Source: Channa striata (Eukaryota; Chordata; Actinopteri; Anabantiformes; Channidae). From it: a stretch of 64,000 nucleotides of DNA. The stretch covers positions 9,279,945-9,343,944 of the forward strand of contig CM065176.1 of NCBI GenBank assembly GCA_033026295.1, given 5' to 3'. Positions 22,970 to 37,480 of this stretch are shown here, piece by piece. Within the stretch, counting starts at the first letter, position 1; every line of letters starts with the position of its first letter. The notes below the pieces were generated by a model. The model worked only from the letters and a program-made list of their open reading frames with translations. It had not been told where the DNA came from and did no database searches. Both the position numbers and the translations under genes were made by a program.

Positions 22970-22995
<26 letters not shown>
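22970..22995. repeat. (CA)n microsatellite
   Basis: About 13 CA units, followed by degenerate CA-rich sequence to 23065. Intergenic. Confidence 0.93.
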
Positions 22996-23744
22996 TTGTA
23001 CAAAAACATGCTTTCAACACGCGTACACAGGTGCACACACGCATACATGTATGGCCACACACATGTTCCTTGTCTCTAATGTCTCCTCTCCCGTGGCAGA
23101 GGACAAATCAATCACGGGTACAGAAGTTCAAGGGGGTAAGAGATTGTCTGGTCTGTTTTTCCCTCTGCTATTGATCCCATTTTACTGGCATCATCGCCAA
23201 GCTGTCTCGCAAACCCCGGGACGGCGCTGGATTGAAAGTGGATGATTGAGAGAGGAGGTAGGGTGACATTCACTGTAATCTCAGCCCCCACCCACACCTC
23301 CGTCCCTACATCACCCTTCGCCTAACACACCGACAAATCCAATGACATTGAAAGTTCTTACTGTACCAGAGTTTTTGGAGCAGAATCAGGCCTATCAGCT
23401 TAAATCTCCACTATCTGGCAGTAAAGGAAACACACTTGGCAGAGATTAACAGTGCTTTTTTTGCGTTTGTGTGTGTGTGTGTGTGTCTCATTCTTTCTCC
23501 AGTCGTCATACTGTTTGTCTTGTCTGTCTGAAGGTGTTGTGCCATCTCCTGTTCCCTGAATTTGATGAAAAAGACAGTGGAGAGAACACCTCTTGACAGC
23601 ACATCCCAAAGTGTGTGGGAGAATCAGACAGAGTGACACAGAGCAGTTCTGTGAAATCTCAAAATGAGGCGCATGCTCGATTTCCTTACAAGCGCTGGCA
23701 GTGTTTCCTTATCTCTTGTGTAAAAGCAAATGAGGGGGAATTTT

Positions 23745-23870
23745 CCCGGTAAATGATGGAGAGCCGTCTGGTTTGTGAGCAAGCAATGACAGCAACGCTG
23801 TTAAAGGCATTAGAGGGTTGATAAGATAAACATGCTGCAAACAGATTTTCTAAGAAATAATCTGTTCTAG
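23745..23870. promoter_or_regulatory. Candidate intergenic element with paired GATA motifs
   Basis: TTGATAAGATAAAC (23818-23831) holds two overlapping GATA-factor sites, preceded by a TGACAG motif, in low-repeat sequence. Function is inferred. Confidence 0.25.
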
Positions 23871-26800
23871 TCAGTCCTGGGAAGATTTTATGGCACTGTC
23901 TTCCAGTGAAGTGGGTCCCAGTAGTCTGATGGTACGGTACGATGATTACCTAGGCTGAAAAAGAATAATCAGACACCACAACATTGAATATTTCAGCCTC
24001 GCTAATTTCCTATTATTCGAGCAAAGGCTACGTCAGGTAAGCCAGTTGTTACTGTTTGTCCTATTTACAGGAGCCATTTGCTTACACTTCAAAAAAGAAA
24101 GTCATTTTTGTAGGGATTATTGAAATCATTCACTCCCCAAAAGATATACCGTTTATATCATTGAGCACCAGATTTTACAATGTAAACTCATAATCATAAT
24201 ATACCTCAAATCATTTACCTTCAGCATTACAAAGCAAACTTCAAGAAGTGATGAAGCTCAAATCACTCGCTGCACTATTAGTATCAGTATATCACCTTCA
24301 GGCTGTTTATCACATTATATCTACATTAAGATGATGCACAAGTTTAATTACAGATAGATGGATGCTACATTCATCTTTCCTGTAGCTGACATCTTGATTA
24401 AAATGTGTAAAGTATTATCTATCGGGTTCCTATTTGTGTCCTTGTGTTTGTCTTTTCAACTTTCATCCACTCGCCTGATTTATTCCCCTTGTCTATAAAT
24501 AAGTGGACAGGGTCCATGTGATGGATTGGTCTGTTGACATTGTACCAACTGCAGGTAAACAATTACTATTCATGCTTCATCGTCTCAGAATCTATACCAG
24601 GATACTGCCACTTAGCAAGGGACAAAAGGTTAAATTGCAGGCTATTGTTCTGCGTTTGGTCAAATGTCAATTCATTTCCTAATCGGCCGCAACATCAGAA
24701 ATTGTACAATTTTGGGGAGGTGTGACGAATTCGACTGTCCAGAACTTCCTATGAAAAACCGCAGTTTTCTGGAATTTGTTTAATCAGCCAGTCTTATAAT
24801 CAAAGGCAGATTTGTTTTTACATCCCCACATCACTGTCTGTGAGTATCCCTTTACATTGCGGGGCTAGTTTACGACCACATCCAGCCCCTCGTCACACGT
24901 CATTCATTGTTTATTCGCTATCCAGCCCCGCTCCGACCCTCAGCCCCTCAGCCCTCGAGGGCTGGATCAGTCTGCGGTCACTATGCTGATAGGAGCAGTG
25001 AGTCACTGAGAAAAGAAAGAAGGGGGTTAAATCTGTGTGCGTTTGTGTGTGTGCGTGCGCATGTGTGTTTATATGTAGTAGGCCCACATCTGTCAGAGAG
25101 TGATTACAGTGTTAGGGGTTTATGAAACAGCCTCTATATCAACAATTATTCATGTCCCTTAGGCCACTGTGTGAAAGACCTTTTTCAGACGAGACTGTGG
25201 AAAAGAGGATTAGGCAGAACACTATGAAGATGTGTGGCAGAGGGAAACATAATGTACAATACCAGCATTCAAACGCTATTCAACCAGTGTTTTCTCTAAA
25301 AGATGATTTGTTTACGCAATCAGATTCAACTATATTTAGTCATTGTTTACTTTTGTTATGACTGTAACCGTCAAAGAAAAATGTCATTGTTCACAGTCAA
25401 GTGGAGGCCAATGAAAATGACAGAGACTTCGAAGAAGTCAGAGACGAGGACTATATTTGGTCATAATCTGACACTTGAGTGGTCAAGCACACAGTAAACC
25501 GACAAAAACTGTTTTATTATTTACAGGAAGACCACCCACGTGGAGTTGCCCTTAGCTTATTACATTTTGAGTCATATTTGCTTAATCCTTGCTCACCAAA
25601 GTAATTGCTGAGATATTGGAATATGCCAACATTGCTTCGATGAAATCAGATGGGACTGGAAACGTTAGTGGTCAGACAATCAGACAAGCCGTAAACCAGC
25701 CCAGGTTTCAGTGAGGTAAAATCGTGTGTGTTCACCTGAACTGTTGCACAGGAAAACTGTGAGCATACAACTACATGTGAAATGGGGAGCAAGCTGTGTG
25801 AAAACTGAGCCCAAATCAAATCAAACTTTATCATAACTTTAAACATATGTGTAAACATACACTACACTGGACAGCCAAATAATTTGAAGACACACAGAAC
25901 AGACAATAGGCAGTAACTGAAATACACACAGCCCAGGCCTGTGAACGCTGCTCAGCTAATGGAGTTCAAACATCAGTGGGGATGTTTGCAAATTTCACAA
26001 GAATTGTCTGATGAGTTAAAAGTTAAAATTAAATTGGAAATGTCATGGTGATTGGACACATTTTATTCTGCTTGTGTGGCCTTGAGTGCAGATATCACAC
26101 TCTTTCAGTCATTTTTGTAGGAATATTATTCAGTATTTAACAAAGAAGGTGTGGCATGAGCAATAATTTGGACCTAAGTTATATTGAAACAAAATCCTTC
26201 TTTTTTACTACCATTTGCATTTGCACATTTTGTAATATTGAATGCTAAAACAAGGCAGTAACAATAACTGGTCGCACGAAGGATGTGGTTCAGGCAGGTG
26301 TTTATGTTGAGACACGTTGACAGACAGTGACAGCGGCAGGCTGCTGTTCGGACTCCCCGGCTGTGATGGAGGGACAAAGCTGCGGCCCGTGGTTCATCGG
26401 CTGAGACATTACTGGGCCATTTCTGTCTGGGGTGGCGTGATGCCTTGTCACCTGACACTGGGCTGCTTTGACAAGCTGCAGCACCTCAGCTCGAGTGTTG
26501 TGAAGACTGTGTACACACACCATCAGCTTCTCTTACTCATGTTTTCTTGCGGACTTGCCTGATGTACAGTAGGGTCTGTGTTTGAGTGTGGGTGTGTGTC
26601 ATAGAAAATTACACTCTCATTAGTTATTGAGCCCTGTTAGAAAATAAAGATGACATTTACGATAAGAATGATTTTCTACATTTTGCTGGCTAGTGTTGAA
26701 GCTTTATAACAAGAGCACCTGACTATATATTATACATTGTACAGTAAGAAATGTTCAAAAAGGTTAAAAAAAAAGATTTTTTCATCAATAAGGAATTAAT

Positions 26801-29800
26801 AATATTTAATACCCACTTACTGAGAAAGTAATTTAATTTATTTTTTATTAACTGGATGCAGACTTTTGCACAAATGTAATTTTATTATTTTGATATAAGT
26901 GCTTGTGTATCATTTTTGTTACCTTTGATGATGAAAGAACAATTATTCTAGCTGAATGTGCATTATGTTTGACTCCTTTAACATGCCAAATGACATGTGT
27001 GCTGCGGTACTGTCAGCTGCTTTAAGTGAATGTGGCTGCGACACCAGACATCTCTGTGGTGCTCTCGAATAAAGAGGTTAATTTCATTTTTTAAAATGTG
27101 TCAGGTGGCTTAACTTTTAAACATTAAAACTGTCAAATACAGCTGGTTCTAACTGCTACAAAGGCGCAAGAAGTAAATCAAACACGCTACACTCAACAAG
27201 TTTGTGGAGGAAAAAGTTTCAGATAAAAACATACACTAAAACAGCTTAGGTTGGGAAACAAATGATTAAAAGTAAAAAGTTTAAAAAAGCCTTGTAATTT
27301 TTTACAGGAGCTTGTATAAATCAAGAAATCACTCAACTCAACTAAATACTCTGGCACCTCATGAAAAACTACAACTTTACATTTTTACATAGATATTTAA
27401 CATTAATACGTTCAAGCTTTGGTTGATTCCCTTCTTTTAAAACACAACAAGTAAAGCAACAAGTTGATTTCAACATGAAGTAATAGGTAAACTAATAATA
27501 TTATTTTTGAACAGACCACGGATAATAATAACAATAAACAAACACTGACCAACTGTTCACTGTAGTTTGAGTCTATGTATCTTCACTGGCATCAAGAGAG
27601 CAAGACCATTTATTTCTCACAATATGAAACTATTCCTTTAAAGAGATGAAACAAAGGTTATTGGGTGCAAGACCTCAGCCAGACTCTTTGGGCGCCTCTA
27701 ACAGTCTGTCATTCATTGTTTTGAAGTTCTCTGTTCACTGCAGGTGAACAAGTTGTTTGCTTGTACAGTGACTGTCAGGGTGATACGAAAGGTCAGCAAC
27801 AGGATTTGGAAGACAGCTGCTCATGTTGTAAATATTGATTGAACTGTAGTGAACCACGGGGAAAGCATGTCAATTGTTAAAGTGAGTTGTAAAGCCTTTT
27901 AAGTGGTGTGTTTGCTTTAAACATTAACCTGTAACTGCTTGCTGGATGCATCGAGCTCCCAGGTACCGTGCGTCCGCTTCCTTTCCTCTACAAAGATGAA
28001 TAAGACGACTTGCTGAACTTACTGAATCCTGTGTGTGTGTGTGTGTTTCTGTGCCTCAGTATAACACAAACACAGCGAGTGTGTGTTCGTATCGACACGT
28101 GTCTATAAACACAATATATTATCCAGTAAGACTCGGGAGGGATCAGTTTCACATCCTGTCCTCTTCCTCCTCTGCCTCCAACCCTCCGGTGGAAGACATG
28201 TCTTGTGAGAACAAACCTTTAATTGTCTGCTCTGTCGACTTGTAAGGGAAGTGATGCGTTATATTATATCATCACTCTCCCTGGCGTCCTCCGAATGACC
28301 CCAGAATCAATGATTCAGCTAAATGGACCTATTGTTGCTTGCATTTTAATCTTAACCTTTCAGTCATCGGATGAAATATCTACGTGACTTTAAAATAAAA
28401 AAAAAACCTTTAAATCACTTTCTGTGTCTATTGCACTGACATCACAGGTATCTGATCCAGATTGACACAGGCTCCGGGAGCCGTCTACTCCTGAGGGCCA
28501 CGGTCGATGGAGAACATCCACCATCCTGGTCGGGCCCTAAACTGTTACTGCTCTATCTCTTTTGTCCTTCCCTCTTCTTGGCAGCACCGGCGGGAAGAGC
28601 TGAAGAGGGACTGCAGCTGAGTGACAACACTGACTGAATTACCCTTCACCCTGTGAGGGTGCAAGTTTGGGTCACTTACTATCGACAAGTCTCTGCTGAG
28701 CTCTGGAGGAGCCGGAGGGGAAGAAGGGACGTATTGTTGTCTTTTTTTGTGTGCCGCCATTATCTGGTTAAATGTTACTGCAGTTAGACAAAACACATAA
28801 AACTACAACTCAGAGCTAAAGAAAGGAAAGTGAGCAAATTTCTACCGACACAATGTCTGCATGTGTCTATTCTCTGGTGGTGTCGGGCTGGGGTGGGATG
28901 GGGGGGGGGGGGGTTGCACATTCTTTCCAGTGACTGACAACTAAATCAGCTGTGGAATTACAATGCTATTTCCTCTTTTGTACATGTTGCCTTACACAAG
29001 CTGCTCCCATATTGGATAACTAATTAGGCAAAAAAAAGTAAAGTGTGAAATCCTGTGTTGCTGAAAGGTTTGAGGGGGGAAAACGGCAATGCATTCTCAG
29101 ACAAGCGACTGTTTGGTGGACCTTATTGATTCTGAGGCAGAGGCAGGGATCAATGAAAAGAAACAGACTGAGACAAAGAGTGGCATTTAAGGGTGGAAAA
29201 AGCTGACATTTTCTCCATCACTGTCACAGCCGCGGCCATAAAGCAGCAGCAAATATTAAAACATTTCTCATCTGCGCAGGAGTATTGGCAGCAGAAATTG
29301 TTTTCTCCGCGGTGTGATACTCAGGCTGAACTCCCAGTAGGATCCCCGGGGACTACAGATTGGTGCCTGTGACATATCGGCACCAGCATTTACACACACC
29401 TGCCACTCATTCCCAAACAGCCCAGGAGCAGGGCTGTAGAGGGCAGATAGCAGCCGAGGAGGCTGTCGGTTGGCCTGCCGTCAAGGTGGGTAGGTGTGGT
29501 GGAATTCATCACTGATAAGGCGCTTATGTTTGCAGGCCGCATCCAGTGCTTCCATTAGTCAGCAGTGCCCTCAGAGCCGTATGCTGGTTATGCATATGCA
29601 ACGAGCATGTGTGCTTATGCGCGAACGGCGTTTCTTATCTGTGCGTCGTGCGCGCGGCACCACAGCTGTGCGCACATCTGCATAGGACGCACGTATATGT
29701 GTAAGGACTAACCGCATTGTGTCTAATTGTGAGTGTGTGTCCTGTCCTTTGAGTGCACTCCCCGAGTCTTGAACTCTGAGTGACACGGGTACTGCAGGGG

Positions 29801-31499
29801 TCACATGTCTATTTGTGGGATAAATGATATTATGCTACACTAAGAGAATTACATAGAGGATGTCCCTTGGAGTCACCAGGCCCAGTGATCAGTCATTGTT
29901 ACTTTGTGTGTCTCTTAAGCCCCTCCATCTGTACTCATCCACTGGTCTGGAACGGGTGTTAAATGGATCCTCGACCACAGCCCATCATTATGAGCTCATG
30001 ATCTCAGCCTTATGACTGAGGGAAGATGAGAGGGAGAACAACGCCGAGGCAAATTAAGAGAGAGAAAATGACGAAAAAAAAGAATGTGTTCATTTTTGCA
30101 CTGTTAATTCCGTCCCCCCTTCTTTATGCACCTCTCTCTCTGCACAATCACACGTACCTCCCTCATCCCAACCCATCATCTCCTCCGCTCATCTCGCTCT
30201 TTTCATCTGCTTCTTTATCCATCCCTCTAATTTGTCTCCTCTCCTCTTGCTTTCTCTTTCTAAAACCTTCTCTCCCCCTACTCGCGCCTCGCAACATTTC
30301 CTTCTCCACCCTCCCTCCTCCCCTTGCTGCCTCCTTCACTCCTTCACTCTCCCTTGGTGGCATTTGATAGCAGTAAAGCAGGAAGCAGGAGAGCAAACAG
30401 CAGGTGAACCCACTCTAATACTCAGCTGTGCCATCTGCTGCGGTCACATGACTGAGCTGCAAACCCTCTCTAACGCCATGATGCCCCATCATACCTGACA
30501 CATCGATCAATCACAACCAAAGAGCCAGAGAGACAGAGGAAGCAAGAGAGGACGAGTCACAATGAAACATTAAACATTGCCCGTCCAATTATGACGGAAT
30601 ATATCTCCTTGTGTTCCAGCGTGTATTTGCAGCAGTGACTGACGGTCGAAAGCTAATCAACTATGTCGTGAAAATGCAAACATAATGTGGAAACACAAAC
30701 AAATTATGTTCACCTTGATTCATTAGTGCGATTTCATGTCACTTAACTCTGATATCCATCACGGTATGATCGCTAACGTCTGAATGCTGTGTCTGCGTGA
30801 CAAATGCAAGAACGAACAAACGAGCCAAAACGATCAGATGCGAGCAAATTTTTTTTTTTCCAAATATGAAATCAAGTGAAGAGCAAAACCTACTAATCTC
30901 TGCTCGAACCCAGAGGTCTTGATCTGGTGTGAAGAACACATTCAATTACAGCAACACTGGCCACAGGAAATGATTTCAGTCAAAACTGTCCCTACCACAA
31001 TTAAGCTGTGTTAATTATGTATTTCATTAAGTAAGTGGATTAGAAGCAGTGCTGATGAAATCATAAGAGGGTTTGCCGGAGGCCAGGCTGCAGAGAGCAG
31101 ACAGGAAGCGACTGATATCTCTCCCTCTTACTTACACCTCTCTGTTATACCCTGAAATAACCCTATAAATACTTAACACCGTCACTGGCCTATCTGGGTT
31201 GTCTTCATTCGCACACAATCACCTGTTCTCTGTATCTGCATACCAGTTTTTGTGTCGGGACCTATAGTGTAATTGTGCTATACATACTGTTGACATCCAC
31301 GTGCTGTTTGCAAGTCCTCTGGAAACGACGAAGTCTCTCCATTTCCTCTAAGCCAGTTCATTACCATTCAGGTGCAAAAAGGAGATAAAGCGAAATGCAG
31401 ATCGCTCTCTCTGTCTCCCCCTCTTTCACACCCATACTCTCTCACTCTCACGCACTCTTTCATTCTATCTCTCTCTCCCATTCTCTGTGTTCTCTGATG

Positions 31500-31760
31500 T
31501 TTTATTTGATATCCCACAATAAAGCCTCTCTTTGAACTGCCATCAATTGTGTATGGATTTTTCCTCTGAGGAGAAACAGAGAGCTGTCTGAAAGGGCTCC
31601 AGTCCCGCAGGCTGCCTTCATATTGATGCAGAGGAGTATTGCCATCCTCATTGCTGGATCAATCACTCACGTCACTGTTGTTTTATGGCTGGGGCCACTT
31701 CACAGAAAGAAGCCTGACAACATCACCGCAGAGGTTTGCAAAACGATACAGCTCTGATAG
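31500..31760. promoter_or_regulatory. Candidate intergenic conserved element
   Basis: Non-repetitive block with CCACAATAAAG, CATCAATTGTG, CATATTGATG and GGATCAATCACTCACGTCA. It stands out from the pyrimidine-rich repeat sequence just before it (31400-31490). No alignment was made. Confidence 0.25.
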
Positions 31761-34700
31761 TTAAGGAGGCTGGAGGAGGCGGCGGAGGGCTGCGGGAGGC
31801 TTTTGGAGGCAAAAGGGGATGAATTTAGATTCTGTAACTGTCACACACATGCGCTCAAATACATCTCTCTTTTCCACAGCTGTGGGAGTCTCTGGTTTAT
31901 TGCTCGGTGTGGTTAAGGCAACACTGATGCCATCAAATCCTGATCTCAGTCACCTAGTGATGTCCCCTCTACTTCCACTTTCTGCCCGTGTTTGTCTCAC
32001 TCTAGTGTTATTTCGCAAGTGCCAAACTTCCCAGCTATTCTTACTGCAGCAATGTCTTAAATTGCAAACAATTCAAATAAAGGGTTTTAGAGAAAAAAAC
32101 TATTTAGTACTAGCCGGCTTCATGGTCTCTACCCAGCATTTTAAAGTGTTATTTCTGTCCTATTTTCATAGTCTGTTCCTAAGATATTCCTCCAAATATT
32201 TTATCATCTCACCACCTCCGTTATAAAGATTTGTGAAATTCAGACTCAGTTGGGGTGTGCAAGACACTTGCAGCTTTTTAAAAACCTCCAGCTTAATATA
32301 AATCATCCCAATCTGGTGTTTTTGCTTCCAACTGGAGATGGAAACACTGAAATGAGTCCTCTGCAAATTCATATTGTGGTTATAAAAAAAAATTCATAGC
32401 ATGGTCTTGAGTTTTCTACCTTTCAAAATATTGGCTACGTAGTTTTTTTTCTTGTTGTTTATCACTTTATGTCTAGAATGCACCAACACAACGTGCGAAG
32501 CAAGCGCAGCCTCACGAAGCATTGCATTAGTTCACACCAGTACAGCTAATGTAATACTTAATAATTTAGGTTGTCATATAAGTTGATTGGTGTCAGCTGC
32601 CTCATTTATGCTCAGTATCATGCGTCTTTAGTTCGACCACCAGCTGAATAATAACATGCCATCACATTCATTCGAGGGCTTTTAAAGGTCTCACAGCTAC
32701 TCTGCTGTTCACCTCATGTTTCAACAAACAACAAAAAGAAACAAAAGAAACAAAAAGAAAAGTTTCCACATATGTGGAAGGTTTGTGTTGCACTTATCAA
32801 TTTCTCTCGAGTCATTTCTTGACACGGAGCTTTAATTCCATAAATTGCCATCCTTTCCGCTACGAAAGGCGGGAGGAGAAGGCCGATTGGCTGTTGACAC
32901 TCACCGTTGAGTTCAGCTGTGGCCATCTTGTCGAAGGCTCGCAGAGTTCGTTCAGCCTGTTGTCTCAACAGTGAAAGAACGAGCGTTCTGTAAGTTGCTG
33001 ATCCACCTAAAGGCAGTTTCAACGCCCTGAGACTGAAGCCTGGTCTTTGACGTCCACCAGCAGATATCAGAGTCCCTCTAGAGTCATCACTTACCACTCT
33101 CACTCTGAACTCTATATGACCTTCCCCTCCATTCTGGAAGACTAGTTGGCTGTGTGCACTCTGGCTTTCCTATATTCACCTTAAAGAGACAGGACCTGGA
33201 GCTGCGCTTTCTGAATGAACCTCGCTAGGAGGTTTCCTCTTTTAGCCACCACTTGGTAGCAGCTGACCTAAACCCAGTAATAGCAGGGTAAGAGCGAGTG
33301 GCTGAGGCCTGGTCGGGAAAGGCGCTGAAGTCTTCATGTCTCGTGAATGGCCCTTTAATTTCTTCTCCTGACAGAAAGCAATGGCAGCCTGGAGGAGGGT
33401 CAGGACACCAGTTGGCATGAATAGACACATTTTTGTCTTGTCTCCAACTTTCTGTGCTCCGTGCCTCCACTGACTGTAACATCTCATTTTTTCCCCCAAG
33501 CTGGAAGTCTCAACAGCCATTCTCTTGTCATTGGAAGGCGGGCAGGCAACTCTCTGTCTCTTCACTCACAGATGAATAGAAAACATTGTGCCAAAAGCTT
33601 CAGAATCACCAAGCTGTTTTTGATTGCATATAAAACACAGAATTTGAGAACATGTTTGAAAATGACAGACTGATTGGCTGTGGTCATTTCAGGCTGTGTG
33701 GGCCTCATTTTTTCCTGTGTTTCATCAGTGGGTGCATTCATCCATTCAGGATAGATTGAAGCAGTAGCCTTTAATAAAGTCACTAGGCTTGAAAATATAT
33801 GAATAAAATGACATCCACTGCCTTGGATGGATCAAATTGACTTATCCTGGTAATAGCCCAAGGATAATGTGTGCGTGAGTGCGAGTGAGAGAGAGTGTCT
33901 GTGCAAGCAGAGCTAGGAAAAAAAGAGTAAAGAGCAGAAACAGAGATGGATATACTGGTAAGACAAAGGCAGGAAAGACAGGAATATCAGAGAAATAAAA
34001 CAAACTTGACCTAAGGGGACAGAATTCAATGAAAACCTGGAGCTGGACACATGACTTTGAATCATATTTGTATTGGTGAAAGTGGCCCATCTCAGGTGCA
34101 AGCGTTATTAGGGATGCTGGGAAGGAGCAAAACAAAGCCATTAAAGGAGAAAGCAGAAGAGGAAGAGTGACAAACTTGATCCTAACAAAGTTAAAGGGTT
34201 ATTCAACACAAAACATCAAAATTATGAGTCCAATTTCTCCAATTCTACAGCAATTTGATCATACTGAGCCACTGAGGACTCCCAAATCCAATGATACACC
34301 AGAGGAGGCATAAGGAGTAGAAAAAAGGAACAATGATGACAAAGAAAGTTTCATATTTCAGTCAATTACCAGAAAAAAAAAACAAGCAATTTCATATCTT
34401 GACTCATTATACGGCTTTCCTCTCATTCTCCCTTTCTTTCTGTCCTTATTTGGAAGATGGGTGTCGAGCGGTGATTTTGACGGAGTGGCTGTGAACCACA
34501 ATAATGACAGTCAGAAACGATGGCTTTACAAGGAGACACATGTCTGTTCTCTGCTCTTCAAACGTCCAGCTTAAACTCCTGCTATGTGTGAATAAAGAGG
34601 ACAGGAAGTGGCAGTTTGGCAGCTCCAACCAGGAGTGTCACTCTCAATTGCGTCCCCTGCCAGCTCCAGACACATCGCTCGGCCGAAGAGGTCATGGGTC

Positions 34701-37429
34701 TGACTCCGATTTCTCCCTCGCTCTCTTTCCTTCCCTTTCCTTTTCTCCCCGCTTTCGTCTGTTTTACAGGACATTCCATTTCAGTGCCACCTACGCAATG
34801 CATAGCAGTCAAGGAAAAGACAGAATGATGTACGGAAGACACAAGCCAGAGCGACGGCGGCACATTTTTTGAACGCTGTGATAAAACACGAGGCTTGTCT
34901 TGTCAGATTACCCTGACACCCTGTGTCAAAATCCCTGCCACGTCTCTGTGAAGCAGAGAAGCAGATGTCCTGAGTTTGACTTCCTCTTTTGGATGGAGCT
35001 GTCAAGATTGGCTCGTGAAGGACACTGAAGACAGGCAAGAGGGAAAGAATGAGTTGTTTGAGGTTCGCCTTGTTTCCCAGTAAGGAATGGGTTTTATGAT
35101 GAGGAACAACATTGTGTTTGTTATTTATCTAACTTAATAAATCACACAGACGAGTGCTGAATATTTCCTATTTTTGTGAAACAAGCTATTGTTTTGAGAA
35201 CTGAGCTGAATGAAGCATTGCTTTCAGGTACCTACCTCAATCTACTGGAAGTCTGAAATAGTCACTACGCTGAAAAAAAATACACTTTATGATATATTAT
35301 ACGACAAAAAGTGTTCATTAGTGTGGTGGTACTTTAATTGAGTTGCTGAGTTTCATGTGGGGATTGGGTATTTTGCCTCCACATTAACTTCACAGCCGTT
35401 GCCACGGTTATAGATACAACTGTTATAAAAAAATTTAATAATTCATGAGTAATAATGTGAATGTCTTATAAAAGATAACCACTAGCTTGCCTTTCTAAGC
35501 AGCTTATTACGACTCATAGTAACGTTTTATAGGCGCCTGACTTCTAGCGGCCATATTAGTCATGACAGGAGCAAAGCAGGAAATCAGGTGATGGAATATA
35601 CAGTGTGACAAAGTCAGCAGTGGATGGACGAGTGGAGCAAACACAGGAGTTTCAAACTGGAGACTTCTGTCTGTTTCCTGTTTCCCATCCCTATAGATTT
35701 ATTCAGTTATTAATGTAACTATGGTGACCATTACTTTATCGTAGTACCTGATCAAATCCCAAAACCTGGTCTTTTTTTATGTGAAAGCCATTTTGTGCCT
35801 AAACTGTGTCCATTCAGTAAACCTGATGCCATAACTGCGTTTTTATTATTGGTCTCCATAAGACACATACCCTGCCTGTTGCTAGTGCTCCTGTAGGTCA
35901 AATGTGAGGCTAGCACCAAAAAAATCTTTACCCCTTTGAAGCACTTGTTGGTAATAATATTTCATATTATTCATCACCGATGGTAACAACAAGTCCAGTT
36001 CAATAAATCAGCAAACGCACACTGAGCATTGTCTGAAATATGACAGTAAAACTTAGTAACATGGTTTCTTCTGAAACCCTAGTACAAATCAAGATAATTT
36101 CCATGGTGCACTCAAGCTTAAACATTGCAGCTTCAAATAACATGTTGAATCACTAAGTGGGTTTTTAAAGTGCTGTATTTTTACTTTTTACCTTTGCTTA
36201 CAGGACAAATGACTTTTGGCGTTGTGGGCTTTTGCTCACTCACAGTCTAAAAGTCGTGCTGATGGTCATTTGTTTCGAGTGTCAGTTCCTACAATAGCTG
36301 CTGATAAGACAAGGCTCTGTAGTTATAATATTATATGCATTAAATTCAGGAACCTAGATTAAAATTTACTCATAAATGTCATTTGTATCTGATAAGAAAT
36401 GGTTCTTAATGATAATAAGCCTTAGCCAAACAGAAGGGAAGTCAAATGGATTTTGATTCCACTCCAAATCATTCAGTAGCTTCCCACTAATGTAACTTGA
36501 TCAGAGCACTCTCAAACCCAAGCTCTGTGAAATGACAGTTGAGATTAATTTTGTCAGCCTTGTAATCGCGCCTTATTGATGTGTTTCCTGTGATATGGCA
36601 CATTGGAAAGAGCAGCTTGAGCCACAGGGCAACTGTGTTTCATAGTCATGGATGGACATTTGATGCTGACCTCCCGATCGCACACCTTCATACCGCTGGG
36701 CAGTCTCGCACGCACACACGCTCACAGGTAATGCTCTATTATGCTGATTTATTGAAGGTTAATTTAATCACTCTTGTAATACCTGACCAGAGGCTGTTCC
36801 TACCCGTGAAAAACCCAAGTAGCAAGAAAAAAAAAAAGGAGAAAAACATGACAACAAATCAAAAAGTGATTTCATGAAGGTGGCACCAGAGACAGGCCAA
36901 TCCATCAGATTGGTGGCAGAGTGTGGACGTGTTGCCATGCGTGGTGCCAGGCGAGGTGCCAGGCGGTCCAAGGCACATCCTCCATGCCAGCGCCCTGAGG
37001 CGGTGTGTCCTCATCACAAGGACAGAGAGGTCGTTAGGACCAACTGCACTAAATCACACACCTCCTCCCACCCACTGTCAAGGCCGACAAAATAGGTTGA
37101 TGCAGAAACACTGGGCGAGCGGCTACTGGTCAAATGTACTGGTTTGTTCCAAGTCATACACGGCACATCCTCTTATTCCAATTGATACAGTGATCTATGA
37201 TGTTGTTATGACACTTCCCCTGCTTTTGAGTGCACCCCAATGTCAACAAGCCTTTACACGGAGTGAATGATTCCTCCTAAATGCATTTTAGAGTTTTGCA
37301 CAAATACATTTTCAGAGCTAAGTAAACAATGCAGGCCATTATCTAGATGTATTGTTTATGCATTTTGCGCTCCGTGGCTGGGATGAGCAAGAGAGCGGGA
37401 GATCAGCAAAAAGAGAGACAGAAAGACAA

Positions 37430-37479
<50 letters not shown>

Positions 37480-37480
37480 C
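37430..37480. repeat. (GA)n microsatellite in a long purine tract
   Basis: About 18 pure AG units (37438-37473) inside a stretch from about 37380 to 37485 that is almost all purine on the + strand. Intergenic. Confidence 0.93.

Noticed and set aside
25850..26180. ACACTGGACAGCCAAATAATTTGAAGACA at first looked like a DNA-transposon terminus
   Set aside because: No matching inverted end, target duplication or transposase remnant was found within several kb.
36874..37095. 73-codon open frame rich in Arg near the 12-mer triplicate
   Set aside because: Without a conserved motif or codon pattern; the repeat explains its composition.
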